A stretch of 64,000 nucleotides of DNA from NCBI GenBank assembly GCA_041484195.1, contig JBGPHC010000023.1, positions 1 to 64,000 on the forward strand, given 5' to 3'. Of this stretch, positions 35,977 through 44,619 are shown piece by piece; the stretch's first letter is position 1; each line of letters starts with the position of its first letter. The stretch is from PSRI01 sp041484195 (lineage in GTDB: Bacteria > Bacteroidota > Bacteroidia > Chitinophagales > Chitinophagaceae). The position numbers and the translations under genes are program-made. The notes under the pieces were generated by a model, which saw only the letters and a program-made list of their open reading frames with translations, was not told the DNA's origin and searched no databases.

Positions 35977-36771
35977 CTATTTTTCCTGAAATACTCTTAC
36001 ATAATCCACTTCCATCTTTTGGGGCCAGATATTTTCGTCTACTCCCTTTTGGCCTCCCCAGTCACCGCCCACTGCTATATTGAGCAACAGGTGCGCAGGC
36101 TGGTCAAATGGCCATCCATCCCTGCCACTATGTTCATTCGCAAACCGGAAGTATTCTTTATCATCAACAAATATCCTGATGCTCTCCGCATTCCATTCCA
36201 TCTTGTAAACGTGAAATTTATCCATGCAATCAGGGACGGAAGTTATGGCTGTCTTCTGCGTTCCAATGGAATGATAATATTTCCTGCAATGTATGGATGC
36301 ATGAATATTTCCCGGATCGAAACCCACGTGTTCCATAATGTCAATTTCTCCATCGTCGGGCCATTTAAGTGGGGTAGTGGAGCCCAGCATCCATATGGCA
36401 GGCCAGGTGCCTTTTCCACGGGGAAGCCTGGCCCTCACCTCAATCTTGCCATATTTCCAATCTCCCTTACCCTTTGTAACCAGCCTGGCTGAGGTATATT
36501 GCATGCCCTTGTAATTCTCCTTTCTTGCTTCAATGGTGAGCAGGCCATTTCCCACCCTGGCATTTTCCTGGCGTTTGGCCGTATAGAATTCCAATTCATG
36601 GTTACCCCATCCGTCTCCACCCACATCATAATTCCATTTGGAGGAGTCGGGCAGTCCCTTATAATTGAACTCATCGGCCCAAACAAGTTTCCATTTTGGT
36701 GATGAAACGGTATCGGTTCCGTTAGGCGATAGGCCAACAGCCAATATCAGGGGTATCCATGCCAATTTCAT
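35977..36771 (-). CDS. Glycoside hydrolase family 16 (beta-glucanase-like)
   Basis: A 264-residue exported enzyme with a short signal peptide (MKLAWIPLILAVGLS). The GH16 catalytic motif reads GEIDIMEHVG, giving nucleophile Glu, Asp and acid/base Glu in ExDxxE order with the extra Met of the laminarinase branch. WADEFNYKG at the N-terminus and WPFDQPAHLLLNIAVGG in the second half are also typical. It should hydrolyse internal beta-1,3- or mixed-link glucans outside the cytoplasm. It appears monocistronic and convergent with the permease gene. Confidence 0.93.
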   Translation of the reverse strand: MKLAWIPLILAVGLSPNGTDTVSSPKWKLVWADEFNYKGLPDSSKWNYDVGGDGWGNHELEFYTAKRQENARVGNGLLTIEARKENYKGMQYTSARLVTKGKGDWKYGKIEVRARLPRGKGTWPAIWMLGSTTPLKWPDDGEIDIMEHVGFDPGNIHASIHCRKYYHSIGTQKTAITSVPDCMDKFHVYKMEWNAESIRIFVDDKEYFRFANEHSGRDGWPFDQPAHLLLNIAVGGDWGGQKGVDENIWPQKMEVDYVRVFQEK

Positions 36772-36883
36772 ATGTAAACATTTTGCCGAAGCTAAAATTT
36801 AGTTTTCATATTTGAAAAATATCGTAAATTCCTATACTCAATTTTCAAAAGCGTTATTTTTCTGACCAGGCAAAATCAATTTT

Positions 36884-37324
36884 ATGGTACACATAACAGT
36901 AGCACAGATTTTTCATCGCAAAGGACGGCGTAACATAACCATTTCGCCAGATGCAACCGTATTGGATGCTCTCAGGCTGATGGCCGAAAAAAACATCGGC
37001 TCCATCATCGTGATGGACGGAGATGAATATTGCGGATTGCTCACTGAAAGAGATTATGCTAGAAAAATAATGCTTTTGGGCAAGTCCTCCACCGATACCC
37101 TGGTGGCTGAGATCATGCTCGAGTACCTTCCCAAGATTTCACTGCGGCACAAACTGGAGGAGTGCATGGGCATCATGAGTGCTCATAATATCCGCTACCT
37201 GCCAGTCTTTGAAGGTGACGAATTCTATGGCGTCATTTCGGTTATGGATGTGGTAAAGGAAGCCCTCTTGTCGCAACAGGAAACCATTAATCAATTACAG
37301 AACTATATCCACTCAACTGTTTGA
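36884..37324 (+). CDS. Two-CBS-domain protein
   Basis: A 146-residue protein consisting almost only of two CBS motifs (residues ~12-70 and ~77-140). The first shows DATVLDALRLMAEKNIGSIIVMDGDE and RDYARKI; the second shows LEECMGIMSAHNIRYLPVFEGDEFYGVISVMDV. CBS pairs bind adenine nucleotides and act as energy sensors. With no other domain the target must be a separate protein; it is flanked by unrelated genes. Confidence 0.9.
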   Translation: MVHITVAQIFHRKGRRNITISPDATVLDALRLMAEKNIGSIIVMDGDEYCGLLTERDYARKIMLLGKSSTDTLVAEIMLEYLPKISLRHKLEECMGIMSAHNIRYLPVFEGDEFYGVISVMDVVKEALLSQQETINQLQNYIHSTV

Positions 37325-37355
37325 ATATTATTGTGCAGTCTATCCTTTTTTCAGC

Positions 37356-37363
37356 TATTTTTG
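37356..37363 (+). promoter_or_regulatory. Candidate promoter of the 37.4-kb secreted protein gene
   Basis: TATTTTTG fits TAnnTTTG. A TTG lies 22 nt upstream (37331-37333), slightly beyond the usual spacing. The start codon is 53 bp downstream. Confidence 0.45.
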
Positions 37364-37415
37364 CCGCGCCAAAAAAATCTGGCAAGCTATTTGGTAATCG
37401 TATAAAAACTAGACT

Positions 37416-37889
37416 ATGAAGAAAGGGCTATTAATGATCGTCGTTGCTTTTTTTGCATTTTCATTTGCCGGGCATTCACAATCCATGGGTTATTCCTATA
37501 AAACAGCGCTCGGCGTCAAGGTATGGGATGGAGGAGGCATATCCCTCAAACACTTTACCGGCAAAAACGCGGTTGAAGGAATCGCTTATTTCTGGTCGCA
37601 TGGTTTCAGGTTGACCGGACTCTATGAAATTCATGGTGATATTGAAGGCGCTAACGGACTGAAATGGTATATAGGTCCCGGAGCTCACGTAGGATTCTAC
37701 AACAATCGCTATCATTATCCTTCGGGTAGCTACACCGCCATTGGAATCGACGGAGTGTTAGGTCTGGATTATAAGTTCAAAGGCGCTCCCATCAACCTTT
37801 CGCTCGACTGGCAGCCTTCATTTGAATTTGGAGATTTTTCAGGATTCAATGGTAGCTGGGGCGGATTGGGAATCCGGTACACATTCTAA
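37416..37889 (+). CDS. Small exported beta-rich protein
   Basis: A 157-residue protein with a signal peptide (KKGLLMIVVAFFAFSFAGHSQ). The mature part has short alternating strands ending in an aromatic residue (GLGIRYTF), the usual end of an outer-membrane barrel in Bacteroidota, and may form an eight-stranded barrel. Gly and Tyr content is high. No enzyme motif is seen. A strong terminator follows at 37916. Confidence 0.75.
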   Translation: MKKGLLMIVVAFFAFSFAGHSQSMGYSYKTALGVKVWDGGGISLKHFTGKNAVEGIAYFWSHGFRLTGLYEIHGDIEGANGLKWYIGPGAHVGFYNNRYHYPSGSYTAIGIDGVLGLDYKFKGAPINLSLDWQPSFEFGDFSGFNGSWGGLGIRYTF

Positions 37890-37915
37890 AATGAAAATTT
37901 TCATAGCATCAGAAG

Positions 37916-37943
37916 TCCTGCAACCAATGCAGGATTTTTTTTT
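37916..37943. terminator. Terminator, probably bidirectional
   Basis: The stem TCCTGCA (37916-37922) / TGCAGGA (37928-37934) is followed by nine T. It ends the exported protein gene and lies just beyond the stop of the convergent DUF721 gene. Confidence 0.88.
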
Positions 37944-37946
37944 GCT

Positions 37947-38228
37947 CTATTGTATAACCACTTCCCGTATAATATTTTCTCCCAGGGCCTCATTGACCCT
38001 TTCCTTTATCTTCTCTCTTTGAAATAAGAGTTCATTCTTAAGCGGCGCGACACTCGTGGTTATGAAAAGTGTGTTATTTACAATTTGAATCTTATCGGTG
38101 TATTTGGCAATGGCTTTTCCCATGAGTTGTTCCCATACATCCTCAATCTGCATGGCCTGAATTCCGGATTTTAAACGGCTCTGTTTCAGGAATTGTTTGA
38201 GTGCGTCGCCTAAAGAATATTGCCCCAT
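37947..38228 (-). CDS. DUF721 (DciA-like) protein
   Basis: A 93-residue protein with the DUF721 core: LKQFLKQSRLKSGIQAMQIEDVWEQLMGKAIAKYT, then strands ending LKNELLFQREKIKERVNEALG. DUF721 proteins include DciA, the helicase operator at replication initiation, although the short Bacteroidota versions are less studied. The gene lies 69 bp downstream of recF on the same strand, a frequent arrangement, which suggests co-expression with DNA replication and repair functions. Confidence 0.85.
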   Translation of the reverse strand: MGQYSLGDALKQFLKQSRLKSGIQAMQIEDVWEQLMGKAIAKYTDKIQIVNNTLFITTSVAPLKNELLFQREKIKERVNEALGENIIREVVIQ

Positions 38229-38297
38229 AACGTAAAGATAGGAAAGAACCCCGACCGACGATGCCGGAGCGAATCAGGATAACGAAAATAGATGATC

Positions 38298-39389
38298 TCA
38301 TTGATCTGCCAGTTCAATGATCTGGTGCTTCACCTGCAACAGCTCCAGAGTTTCCTTCAATCTTTCACAATGGGTATCAGTTATGAATATCTGGCCTTTG
38401 TTTTCCACGCAAACCCGGTGCAACAGGTTGCGCATTCTAAAGTCGTCGAGCTTTTCAAATACATCATCCAGCAGGAGAATGGGAGCGAAGCCATTGTGCC
38501 GAAGCAGGATTTGAAATTCGGCCAGTTTGAGCGCAAACAGCAGGCTCTTCCGTTGGCCCTGCGAGGCAATGCTTTTGAAATTCTCTCCATTCAGTGTGAA
38601 TTGCAGATCATCCCTGTGGATGCCCACCTGGGTCCTTTGCAGCAGGATATCCTTATCCCGGCTCTTACGCATCAGGTTTTCGAATGAGTTCGATAGGAGT
38701 TGACTTTGATAGGAAATTTCCAACCGCTCCCCACTTCCTGCGATCGTTTCATATATTTCCTGAACTATTGGAAGAAAAAATTCTAATAATTCCTTTCTGG
38801 ATTCGTGGACTTTATTTCCTGGATCCAGCAATTGCCCGGTGAGCACATCCAGAAGGCTCTCGTCGCGCCGCGGCGAATCTGCAAACGAGCGCAACAGATA
38901 GTTTCTTTGCTGCAGAATCCTGTTGTAGTCCATCAGGGATTGCAGATAGGCAGGATCCAACTGCGACAGCGTATAATCCAGGAATTTTCTCCGCTCTTCA
39001 CTGCCGCTGGTAATGATTTCCACATCATCTGGCGCCACCATTACGCAGGGAAGCCGCCCGATATGGGCTGAAAACTTAAGATAGGCTTCATCATTTACAC
39101 TGCATTCTTTCTTCCCATTTTCCCGGAGCACGCATATTACTTTTTCAGATTTGTCATTCCTGACAAAATTCCCTTCGATCCTGAATCCCTTGCTGGCGAA
39201 TCGCACATTCTGGATGTCAGTCTTTGAAAAATAGCTTTTGGTGAAACAGAGATAATAAATGGCGTCCAGGAGATTGGTTTTTCCCACTCCGTTTTTGCCG
39301 CAGAAACCCACGATCCGCTCCTCAAATACGAATGAGGAATTTAAACTGTTCTTAAATTGAACCAATGATATGTTCTGAAGTTGAAGCAA
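38298..39389 (-). CDS. recF: DNA replication/repair protein RecF
   Basis: A 363-residue SMC-like ATPase that helps load RecA at gaps. Walker A is GKNGVGKTN (residues 31-39), the ABC-type signature is near SQGQRKSLLFALKLAEF and Walker B is ILLLDDVFEKLD. Start is TTG at 39389; no ATG lies nearby in frame. The neighbour DUF721 is typical for Bacteroidota. It is divergent from pdhA. Confidence 0.95.
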   Translation of the reverse strand: MLQLQNISLVQFKNSLNSSFVFEERIVGFCGKNGVGKTNLLDAIYYLCFTKSYFSKTDIQNVRFASKGFRIEGNFVRNDKSEKVICVLRENGKKECSVNDEAYLKFSAHIGRLPCVMVAPDDVEIITSGSEERRKFLDYTLSQLDPAYLQSLMDYNRILQQRNYLLRSFADSPRRDESLLDVLTGQLLDPGNKVHESRKELLEFFLPIVQEIYETIAGSGERLEISYQSQLLSNSFENLMRKSRDKDILLQRTQVGIHRDDLQFTLNGENFKSIASQGQRKSLLFALKLAEFQILLRHNGFAPILLLDDVFEKLDDFRMRNLLHRVCVENKGQIFITDTHCERLKETLELLQVKHQIIELADQ

Positions 39390-39518
39390 AATGAGATTTT
39401 AATAAGTCCGGGCGCCGGCTGTCGGAATCAAAGCAGGCATGAAAATCAGATTTTTGGCATGCTCCATTCGGGAATTCGGCCCGGATAAATATCGGCATCA
39501 AAATTCGGATTTAACTCA

Positions 39519-39526
39519 TATATTTG
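39519..39526 (+). promoter_or_regulatory. Candidate -7 box of pdhA
   Basis: TATATTTG fits TAnnTTTG and lies 13 bp before the pdhA ATG. No TTTG is found at the -33 position. Confidence 0.4.
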
Positions 39527-39539
39527 CCCCTCAAATTTT

Positions 39540-40556
39540 ATGTTCGTGAGTACCAAGACAAAAGACGCTACCAGGTTCACAAAAGAAACATATTTATACT
39601 GGTACGAACTGATGCTTTTGCTCCGCCGCTTTGAAGAAAAGGCGGGACAATTGTACGGTATGCAAAAGATCCGTGGATTTTGCCATCTCTATATAGGTCA
39701 GGAAGCTATAGCGGCTGGTTGTATGACCGCAACCAAACCTGAAGACCCCTTCATCACCGCTTACCGTGACCATGGCCTGGCTATAGCCAAGGGTATCAGC
39801 GCCAAATCCTGCATGGCCGAACTGTTTGGAAAAGCTACCGGCTGTTCCAAAGGGAAAGGTGGAAGCATGCACTTCTTCGGACATAAGGAAAGGTTTTTTG
39901 GAGGACATGGTATTGTTGGAGGCCAGATAGGGCCGGGAGCCGGACTCGCTTTTGCCGAGCAGTATAAAGGAACAGATAATGTTTCCCTGACTTTTTTTGG
40001 CGATGGCGCCGCCCGCCAGGGTGTCATTCATGAAACCTTTAACCTGGCGATGCTATGGAAATTGCCGGTGGTATTTATTTGCGAGAACAATAACTATGCG
40101 ATGGGTACTTCGGTAGAAAGAACTTCCAATGTAATTGATATTTATAAATTGGCCGATGGATATGAAATGCCGGCCGACAGTGTGGATGGAATGAGTCCTG
40201 AAGCCGTTCATGAATCAGTGGCAAGGGCAGTAAAACGCGCCAGGGAAGGCGGCGGACCAACACTTCTGGAAATCAAAACCTACCGGTACAAAGGACATTC
40301 CATGAGTGACCCGGCAAAGTATCGTACCAAGGAAGAGGTTGAAGAATATAAGGAGCGTGACCCAATTGATTATACACTTGGAAAATTGCAGAATGAGTTC
40401 CAGGTCTCTGAAGATGAAATTGAAAAGATCAATGAAAGGGTGAAGCACGAAGTGGAAGAGGCCGTTCAGTTTGCGGAAGAAAGCCCCTTCCCGGATGCCA
40501 GCGAATTGCTGAAAGATATTTATGTACAGAAAGACTATCCATTCATCATGGATTAG
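39540..40556 (+). CDS. pdhA: Pyruvate dehydrogenase E1 component, alpha subunit
   Basis: A 338-residue thiamine diphosphate enzyme subunit. The cofactor motif runs FFGDGAARQGVIHETFNLA to VFICENNNYAMGT (about residues 157-190). The phosphorylation-loop-like region YRYKGHSMSDPAKYR is also present. It decarboxylates pyruvate as part of the PDH complex, with a separate beta subunit. The E1 beta and E2 genes are not adjacent: a tetratricopeptide gene follows. In Bacteroidota, pdhA often stands apart from pdhB. Confidence 0.92.
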   Translation: MFVSTKTKDATRFTKETYLYWYELMLLLRRFEEKAGQLYGMQKIRGFCHLYIGQEAIAAGCMTATKPEDPFITAYRDHGLAIAKGISAKSCMAELFGKATGCSKGKGGSMHFFGHKERFFGGHGIVGGQIGPGAGLAFAEQYKGTDNVSLTFFGDGAARQGVIHETFNLAMLWKLPVVFICENNNYAMGTSVERTSNVIDIYKLADGYEMPADSVDGMSPEAVHESVARAVKRAREGGGPTLLEIKTYRYKGHSMSDPAKYRTKEEVEEYKERDPIDYTLGKLQNEFQVSEDEIEKINERVKHEVEEAVQFAEESPFPDASELLKDIYVQKDYPFIMD

Positions 40557-40633
40557 AGATAAAAGTGAGAGGCCATGGCATTGAACGGCCTTTTCTCTTA
40601 ATCATCAGAGTCCAATTTCAAGCGTCAAATACA

Positions 40634-41308
40634 ATGATTGAAAAAAAACACGAAGCAGCGGAGCCTGCAGCGTTCGTAAGAGCCAAAGGATTTTGGGAGC
40701 GATACAATAAACCGATAGCTATTGCCTGTACCGCGGTAATCCTGCTGGTGGGCGGCTATTTTATTTATAAGTACTGGATCAGGCTTCCTGAAAATGAAAA
40801 AGCGGCCGATGCCATTGGCAAAGCAGAAGAGTATTTTGCCGCCGATAGCATTCGCCTTGCTCTCAATGGTGATGGCATCAACCCGGGATTTTTGAAAGTG
40901 GTCAGCAAATACGAAAACACGCCTTCAGGAAACCTTGCCAAATTATATGCGGGTGAATGTTATATGCATTTGGGCGATTACAACAACGCAATCAAATACC
41001 TGAAAGGCTTTGACCCTAACGGTTCCCTTCAAACGAAGGCCCTGGTCTTCGGCCTCATGGGCGATGCTTTTGCGGAATTGAAGAAGAATGATGAGGCCGT
41101 TGATAATTATAAAAAGGCCGCGACCACATTCGAAAAGAATATCAATTTTTCTTCCGAATACCTGTATCGCGCGGCCAGTCTCTACGACCTCATGGGAAAG
41201 AATAAGGAAGCGATTGAATTATTTCAACAGTTGAAGGATAAATATCCCAGAACTCAAAGAGGGTTCCTGGCCGAAAAATATCTGGGGAAACTGGGTGCTA
41301 CAAAATAG
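40634..41308 (+). CDS. Membrane-anchored tetratricopeptide repeat protein
   Basis: About 224 residues from the ATG at 40634; a GTG at 40565 lies in a terminator-like sequence and is not favoured. One transmembrane segment (about residues 24-45, PIAIACTAVILLVGGYFIYKY) is followed by three or four TPR helix pairs. This matches the YfgM-type layout (single N-terminal helix plus exported TPRs), which in other bacteria binds the Sec translocon and periplasmic chaperones. The gene is followed 74 bp later by ribH. Confidence 0.82.
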   Translation: MIEKKHEAAEPAAFVRAKGFWERYNKPIAIACTAVILLVGGYFIYKYWIRLPENEKAADAIGKAEEYFAADSIRLALNGDGINPGFLKVVSKYENTPSGNLAKLYAGECYMHLGDYNNAIKYLKGFDPNGSLQTKALVFGLMGDAFAELKKNDEAVDNYKKAATTFEKNINFSSEYLYRAASLYDLMGKNKEAIELFQQLKDKYPRTQRGFLAEKYLGKLGATK

Positions 41309-41382
41309 ACCGGTGGTGCTGATACAGAGCCCAGCAATCATTGGCCCGGCAAGATATTCTGACTTTGAATTTTCATCAGACC

Positions 41383-41886
41383 ATGGCTGAAATCAGTAAC
41401 AGTAATCTATATCAAATTGACGCAGGCATTCTCCCCGGAGATGCCTGTGTTGTTATTGTGCGTACCGAATGGAATGCCGCCTTCGTTGACAGGCTGGAAG
41501 AAGGTTGCGTCAGGATCCTGGATCAATACAAGGCGATGCATGAAACCGTTACAGTACCGGGCGCAATTGAAATTTCCTTTGCCATCAAAAGTTATTGGGA
41601 TAACCAAAAATATCGCGACGGCAAGCCGGAAGCCTTCATCGCCCTGGGTTGCGTGGTGCGCGGCGGAACACCGCATTTTGACTATGTGTGCAAAGCCATA
41701 ACCGAAGGGGTTTTGCAATTGAATATGATTTTACCCGTTCCTGTTATATTTGGAGTGCTTACGGTTGACAACGCGCAGCAGGCCGAGGAAAGACTGGGTG
41801 GCCAACATGGGCATAAAGGAGAAGAAGCAGGCATCACGGCCCTGAAAATGATTGGATTGAAAAGGTCTTTTTCCAGAAATAAATAG
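41383..41886 (+). CDS. ribH: 6,7-dimethyl-8-ribityllumazine synthase
   Basis: A 167-residue enzyme that condenses the diaminouracil and dihydroxybutanone phosphate in riboflavin synthesis. It has the substrate loops VPGAIEISFAI and ALGCVVRGGTPHFDYVC, with the catalytic His of the ALGCV-(I/V)-RG-x-T-x-H/HFDYVC block, and PVIFGVLTVDN. The first ATG in frame is at 41383; a TTG at 41341 would add 14 residues without support. A LutA-like gene follows 24 bp later, perhaps in one transcript. Confidence 0.93.
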   Translation: MAEISNSNLYQIDAGILPGDACVVIVRTEWNAAFVDRLEEGCVRILDQYKAMHETVTVPGAIEISFAIKSYWDNQKYRDGKPEAFIALGCVVRGGTPHFDYVCKAITEGVLQLNMILPVPVIFGVLTVDNAQQAEERLGGQHGHKGEEAGITALKMIGLKRSFSRNK

Positions 41887-41910
41887 TTTGACGCCCAAGG
41901 CGGACCGCTC

Positions 41911-42630
41911 ATGAACATCCAGATATTCATTCCATGCTTTGTTGACCAATTGTATCCGCAAACAGCGTTCAATATGGCGAAAGTCCTGAAAAAGCTGGGT
42001 TGCCATGTTGATTATAATACTAATCAAACCTGTTGCGGTCAGCCGGCATTCAACGCGGGGTTCTGGGATGAATCAAGAGCAGTTTGTTCCAAATTCCTGA
42101 AAGATTTTTCCGGCGCTGATTATATCGTGGCGCCCAGTGCATCCTGCACGGGATTCGTTAGGAATTACTATGGTAAGATCTTCGACAATTCTTCCATGCA
42201 CAATGAAGTGAAAGACCTGGGCAGGCGTTTGTTTGAATTCACAGAATTCCTGACCATGGTATTGAAGGTAGAAGATGTGGGCGCAACACTTCCTGCCAAG
42301 GCCACTTATCACGACTCCTGCGCGGCTTTGCGGGAATGTCATATAAAATCCGGCCCAAGGGCGCTCTTAAACAAGGTAAAAGGACTGGAACTTGTGGAGA
42401 TGAAAGATGTAGAAACCTGCTGCGGTTTTGGAGGTACATTTGCTGTTAAATTTGAACCCATATCCATCGCCATGGGAGAACAAAAAGCGCTGAATGCGGC
42501 GGATACAGGTGCCCAATATATCATTTCCACGGATCTGAGCTGTCTGATGCATATTGATGGAGTGATCAGGAATAAGGGCCTGGATATTCAAACCATGCAT
42601 ATCGCCGATGTGCTGGCCAGTGGTTGGTAG
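41911..42630 (+). CDS. lutA: LutA-like cysteine-rich (CCG) iron-sulfur protein
   Basis: A 239-residue cytoplasmic protein with two CCG domains. The first motif is CFVDQLYP then NQTCCGQPAFNAGF (residues ~9-50); the second is HDSCAALREC then ETCCGFGG (~130-175). The length and motifs match LutA, the iron-sulfur subunit of the LutABC lactate oxidation complex; the LutB and LutC genes are not next to it. It could serve another dehydrogenase, as related glycolate-oxidase subunits do. Confidence 0.85.
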   Translation: MNIQIFIPCFVDQLYPQTAFNMAKVLKKLGCHVDYNTNQTCCGQPAFNAGFWDESRAVCSKFLKDFSGADYIVAPSASCTGFVRNYYGKIFDNSSMHNEVKDLGRRLFEFTEFLTMVLKVEDVGATLPAKATYHDSCAALRECHIKSGPRALLNKVKGLELVEMKDVETCCGFGGTFAVKFEPISIAMGEQKALNAADTGAQYIISTDLSCLMHIDGVIRNKGLDIQTMHIADVLASGW

Positions 42631-42759
42631 GCAGGGTGGGAGAGTAGCGGCGAATGAAAAGTAGGAATGGCAGGGATTGAACCAACGCGAAAGGATTTGC
42701 CAGACCGGCGATATTAATTTCATCTATTCAATTTCTTTAATTTCCAATTCTAATATCAC

Positions 42760-43170
42760 ATGTCTTATTGGCTCGTAAAATCTGAACCTTCTGTCTATTC
42801 CTGGGAAAAATTCGAAAAAGATAAATATGCAACCTGGGATGGCGTGAGAAGTTACGCGGCAAGAATTCACCTCAATGCGATGAAGAAAGGAGATGAAGTG
42901 TTTTTCTATCACAGCAATGAAGGTCTTGCCATTGTGGGTATCGCCAAAGTCGCGAAAGAAGCCTACCAGGATCCCACAACCGAAGATCCCAAATGGGTGG
43001 CGGTGGATCTCATACCATTCAGAAAATTAAAGAAAGCTGTCACACTGGAGCAGATAAAATCCGACAAACGTTTGTCAGGTATGGCTCTTGTAAAGATTGG
43101 CCGACTTTCTGTTTCCCCCGTTACAGATAAGGAATATAAGGCAATCCTGGAACTGGCGGGGGAGAAATGA
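42760..43170 (+). CDS. EVE-domain protein
   Basis: A 136-residue protein that is one EVE domain (YWLVKSEPSVYSWEKFE; TWDGVRSYAARIHL; GDEVFFYHSN; VAVDLIPFRKL). EVE belongs to the PUA-like superfamily and binds modified bases; in some bacteria it is part of modification-dependent restriction systems, but solo versions like this are widespread and their role is open. No nuclease or methylase gene is adjacent. Confidence 0.9.
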   Translation: MSYWLVKSEPSVYSWEKFEKDKYATWDGVRSYAARIHLNAMKKGDEVFFYHSNEGLAIVGIAKVAKEAYQDPTTEDPKWVAVDLIPFRKLKKAVTLEQIKSDKRLSGMALVKIGRLSVSPVTDKEYKAILELAGEK

Positions 43171-43428
43171 CGGGAATGGCTGCCTGAATTAATCGAGTCT
43201 GAACTTGTTTACCAATACAAGGTTTTCTCTGGCTGCCGCCTCAGGATCTTCCTGAAATCAGGATATCAGTTTCATCTTCACAATATTTCACAATATTTTT
43301 CTCTTCCCCCCGGTTACCTTTTTGAGATAACCTGTATCAATATTTTGTTTGCAGGGATTCTTTCAAATCAGTTGGTACTTATGCAAAAATCAATTCTTCG
43401 CATCTCATAAACTAAACACATAGATTAT

Positions 43429-44382
43429 ATGAAAAACATTCTATTCATTGCAATGGCAATGGCAGGCGTTTTATTGTCTTGCAATAGCATGCAGGGGCAC
43501 GATGAATCAGCCAAGACGAATTCCAAACCTGAGCTAACCCAAACCGAATCTTTTTCTCTGCGGGCCTTGGATTCCATCGGTTCGAATGGAATCCTGAATA
43601 AAGAAAATGAAAGTGATCTCTCTGCTCAAAAAGCGCATCCCCCGTTCCAGGATCATGGAAAGGGCCAATCCCGGCCTGTTCCCACAGACTGGGAAAAAAA
43701 GATCATCAGGAATGCTGACCTAAGCCTGGAAGTAAAAGACTTCAGGCAGGCGGGCTCTTCTATCAATGAGGTCATCAGGCTGAGTGGCGGCTATATAGCA
43801 TCCTCCACGCAGCAACAGTTGGACGACCAGCTCAGGAATGAAATGACGATCCGCGTGCCAAGAGAAAAATTTGATTTATTGGTGGAGCAATTATCGGCGT
43901 ATGCGAATACTATTTTACAAAAAAATATCACCAGTCAGGATGTTACAGAAGAATATGTTGACACCAAATCCAGGATTACAACGAAAGAGAAGATGTTGGC
44001 CAGGTATTACGATTTCCTGCAACAGGCAAAAAAAATAGATGAAGTATTGGAAGTGCAGGATCATATCAATGATATTCAGGAGGGCATCGACCAGGCGACA
44101 GGAAGAGTGAATTACATCAACCATCAATCGGTATTGAGCACGATCCACCTGTTATTCTTTCAGAAAATAGCGCCGGTTAAAGGTCCTGGAGATTCACCTC
44201 GATTCACCTCACTCTTTGCGCAAAATTTGAATGAGGGATGGCGGCTCATGCAATCCATATTATTGTTCCTGATAAGATTCTGGCCTCTTTATTTGTTTGG
44301 ATTTATTGCATGGTGGATGATCAGGAGAAACAAAAAGACTGTACCCTTGCCAACCGCGCATGCCCATCCCGCAAAGAAGTAA
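43429..44382 (+). CDS. DUF4349 lipoprotein
   Basis: A 317-residue lipoprotein: signal MKNILFIAMAMAGVLLSC with the lipid-modified Cys at residue 18. After a disordered stretch, DUF4349 covers about residues 85-265 (IIRNADLSLEVKD; QDVTEEYVDTKSRI; a coiled coil at about 185-225). A C-terminal transmembrane helix (about 275-300, LFLIRFWPLYLFGFIAWWMI) ends the protein. Both ends could therefore be membrane-bound. The biological role of DUF4349 is unknown. Confidence 0.88.
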   Translation: MKNILFIAMAMAGVLLSCNSMQGHDESAKTNSKPELTQTESFSLRALDSIGSNGILNKENESDLSAQKAHPPFQDHGKGQSRPVPTDWEKKIIRNADLSLEVKDFRQAGSSINEVIRLSGGYIASSTQQQLDDQLRNEMTIRVPREKFDLLVEQLSAYANTILQKNITSQDVTEEYVDTKSRITTKEKMLARYYDFLQQAKKIDEVLEVQDHINDIQEGIDQATGRVNYINHQSVLSTIHLLFFQKIAPVKGPGDSPRFTSLFAQNLNEGWRLMQSILLFLIRFWPLYLFGFIAWWMIRRNKKTVPLPTAHAHPAKK

Positions 44383-44394
44383 TTGGGCTTTTTT

Positions 44395-44520
44395 TGCCGA
44401 CTCTTGCGATCCGCAGTTATTTTTTGTATCGCGAAGCCCGCGAAGGTTTCGCAAGGGACGCAATTTTCTGTATCCCCTGCGGCCATTGCGGTTCCTGGCG
44501 TTCATTGCGTTACTTCCCTT
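44395..44520 (-). repeat. Single ~110-bp dispersed repeat unit, inverted (locus 2)
   Basis: This copy faces the minus strand. It matches the units at 60719-61072 and includes the distal tail (GCGGATCGCAAGAG read on the minus strand at 44398-44414), which is also present at 61052-61066. It fills most of the 237 bp between the DUF4349 and sirtuin genes. Confidence 0.92.
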
Positions 44521-44619
44521 ATTTTCTCATTCTGTCGCCATTGCGAGATCAAATCAGGGCCCGCTAAATTACATCTGCCAAAAACTTTTCCGGTAAATTT
44601 GCCTGATTAGTCTGCATTC

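Noticed and set aside
42760..43170. EVE-domain gene as part of a restriction or defence system
   Set aside because: It is a solo domain between housekeeping genes, without a nuclease, helicase or methylase neighbour.
43171..43428. Possible riboswitch before the DUF4349 gene
   Set aside because: Only a short GGTTA/TAACC pairing is seen; no known aptamer consensus is present.
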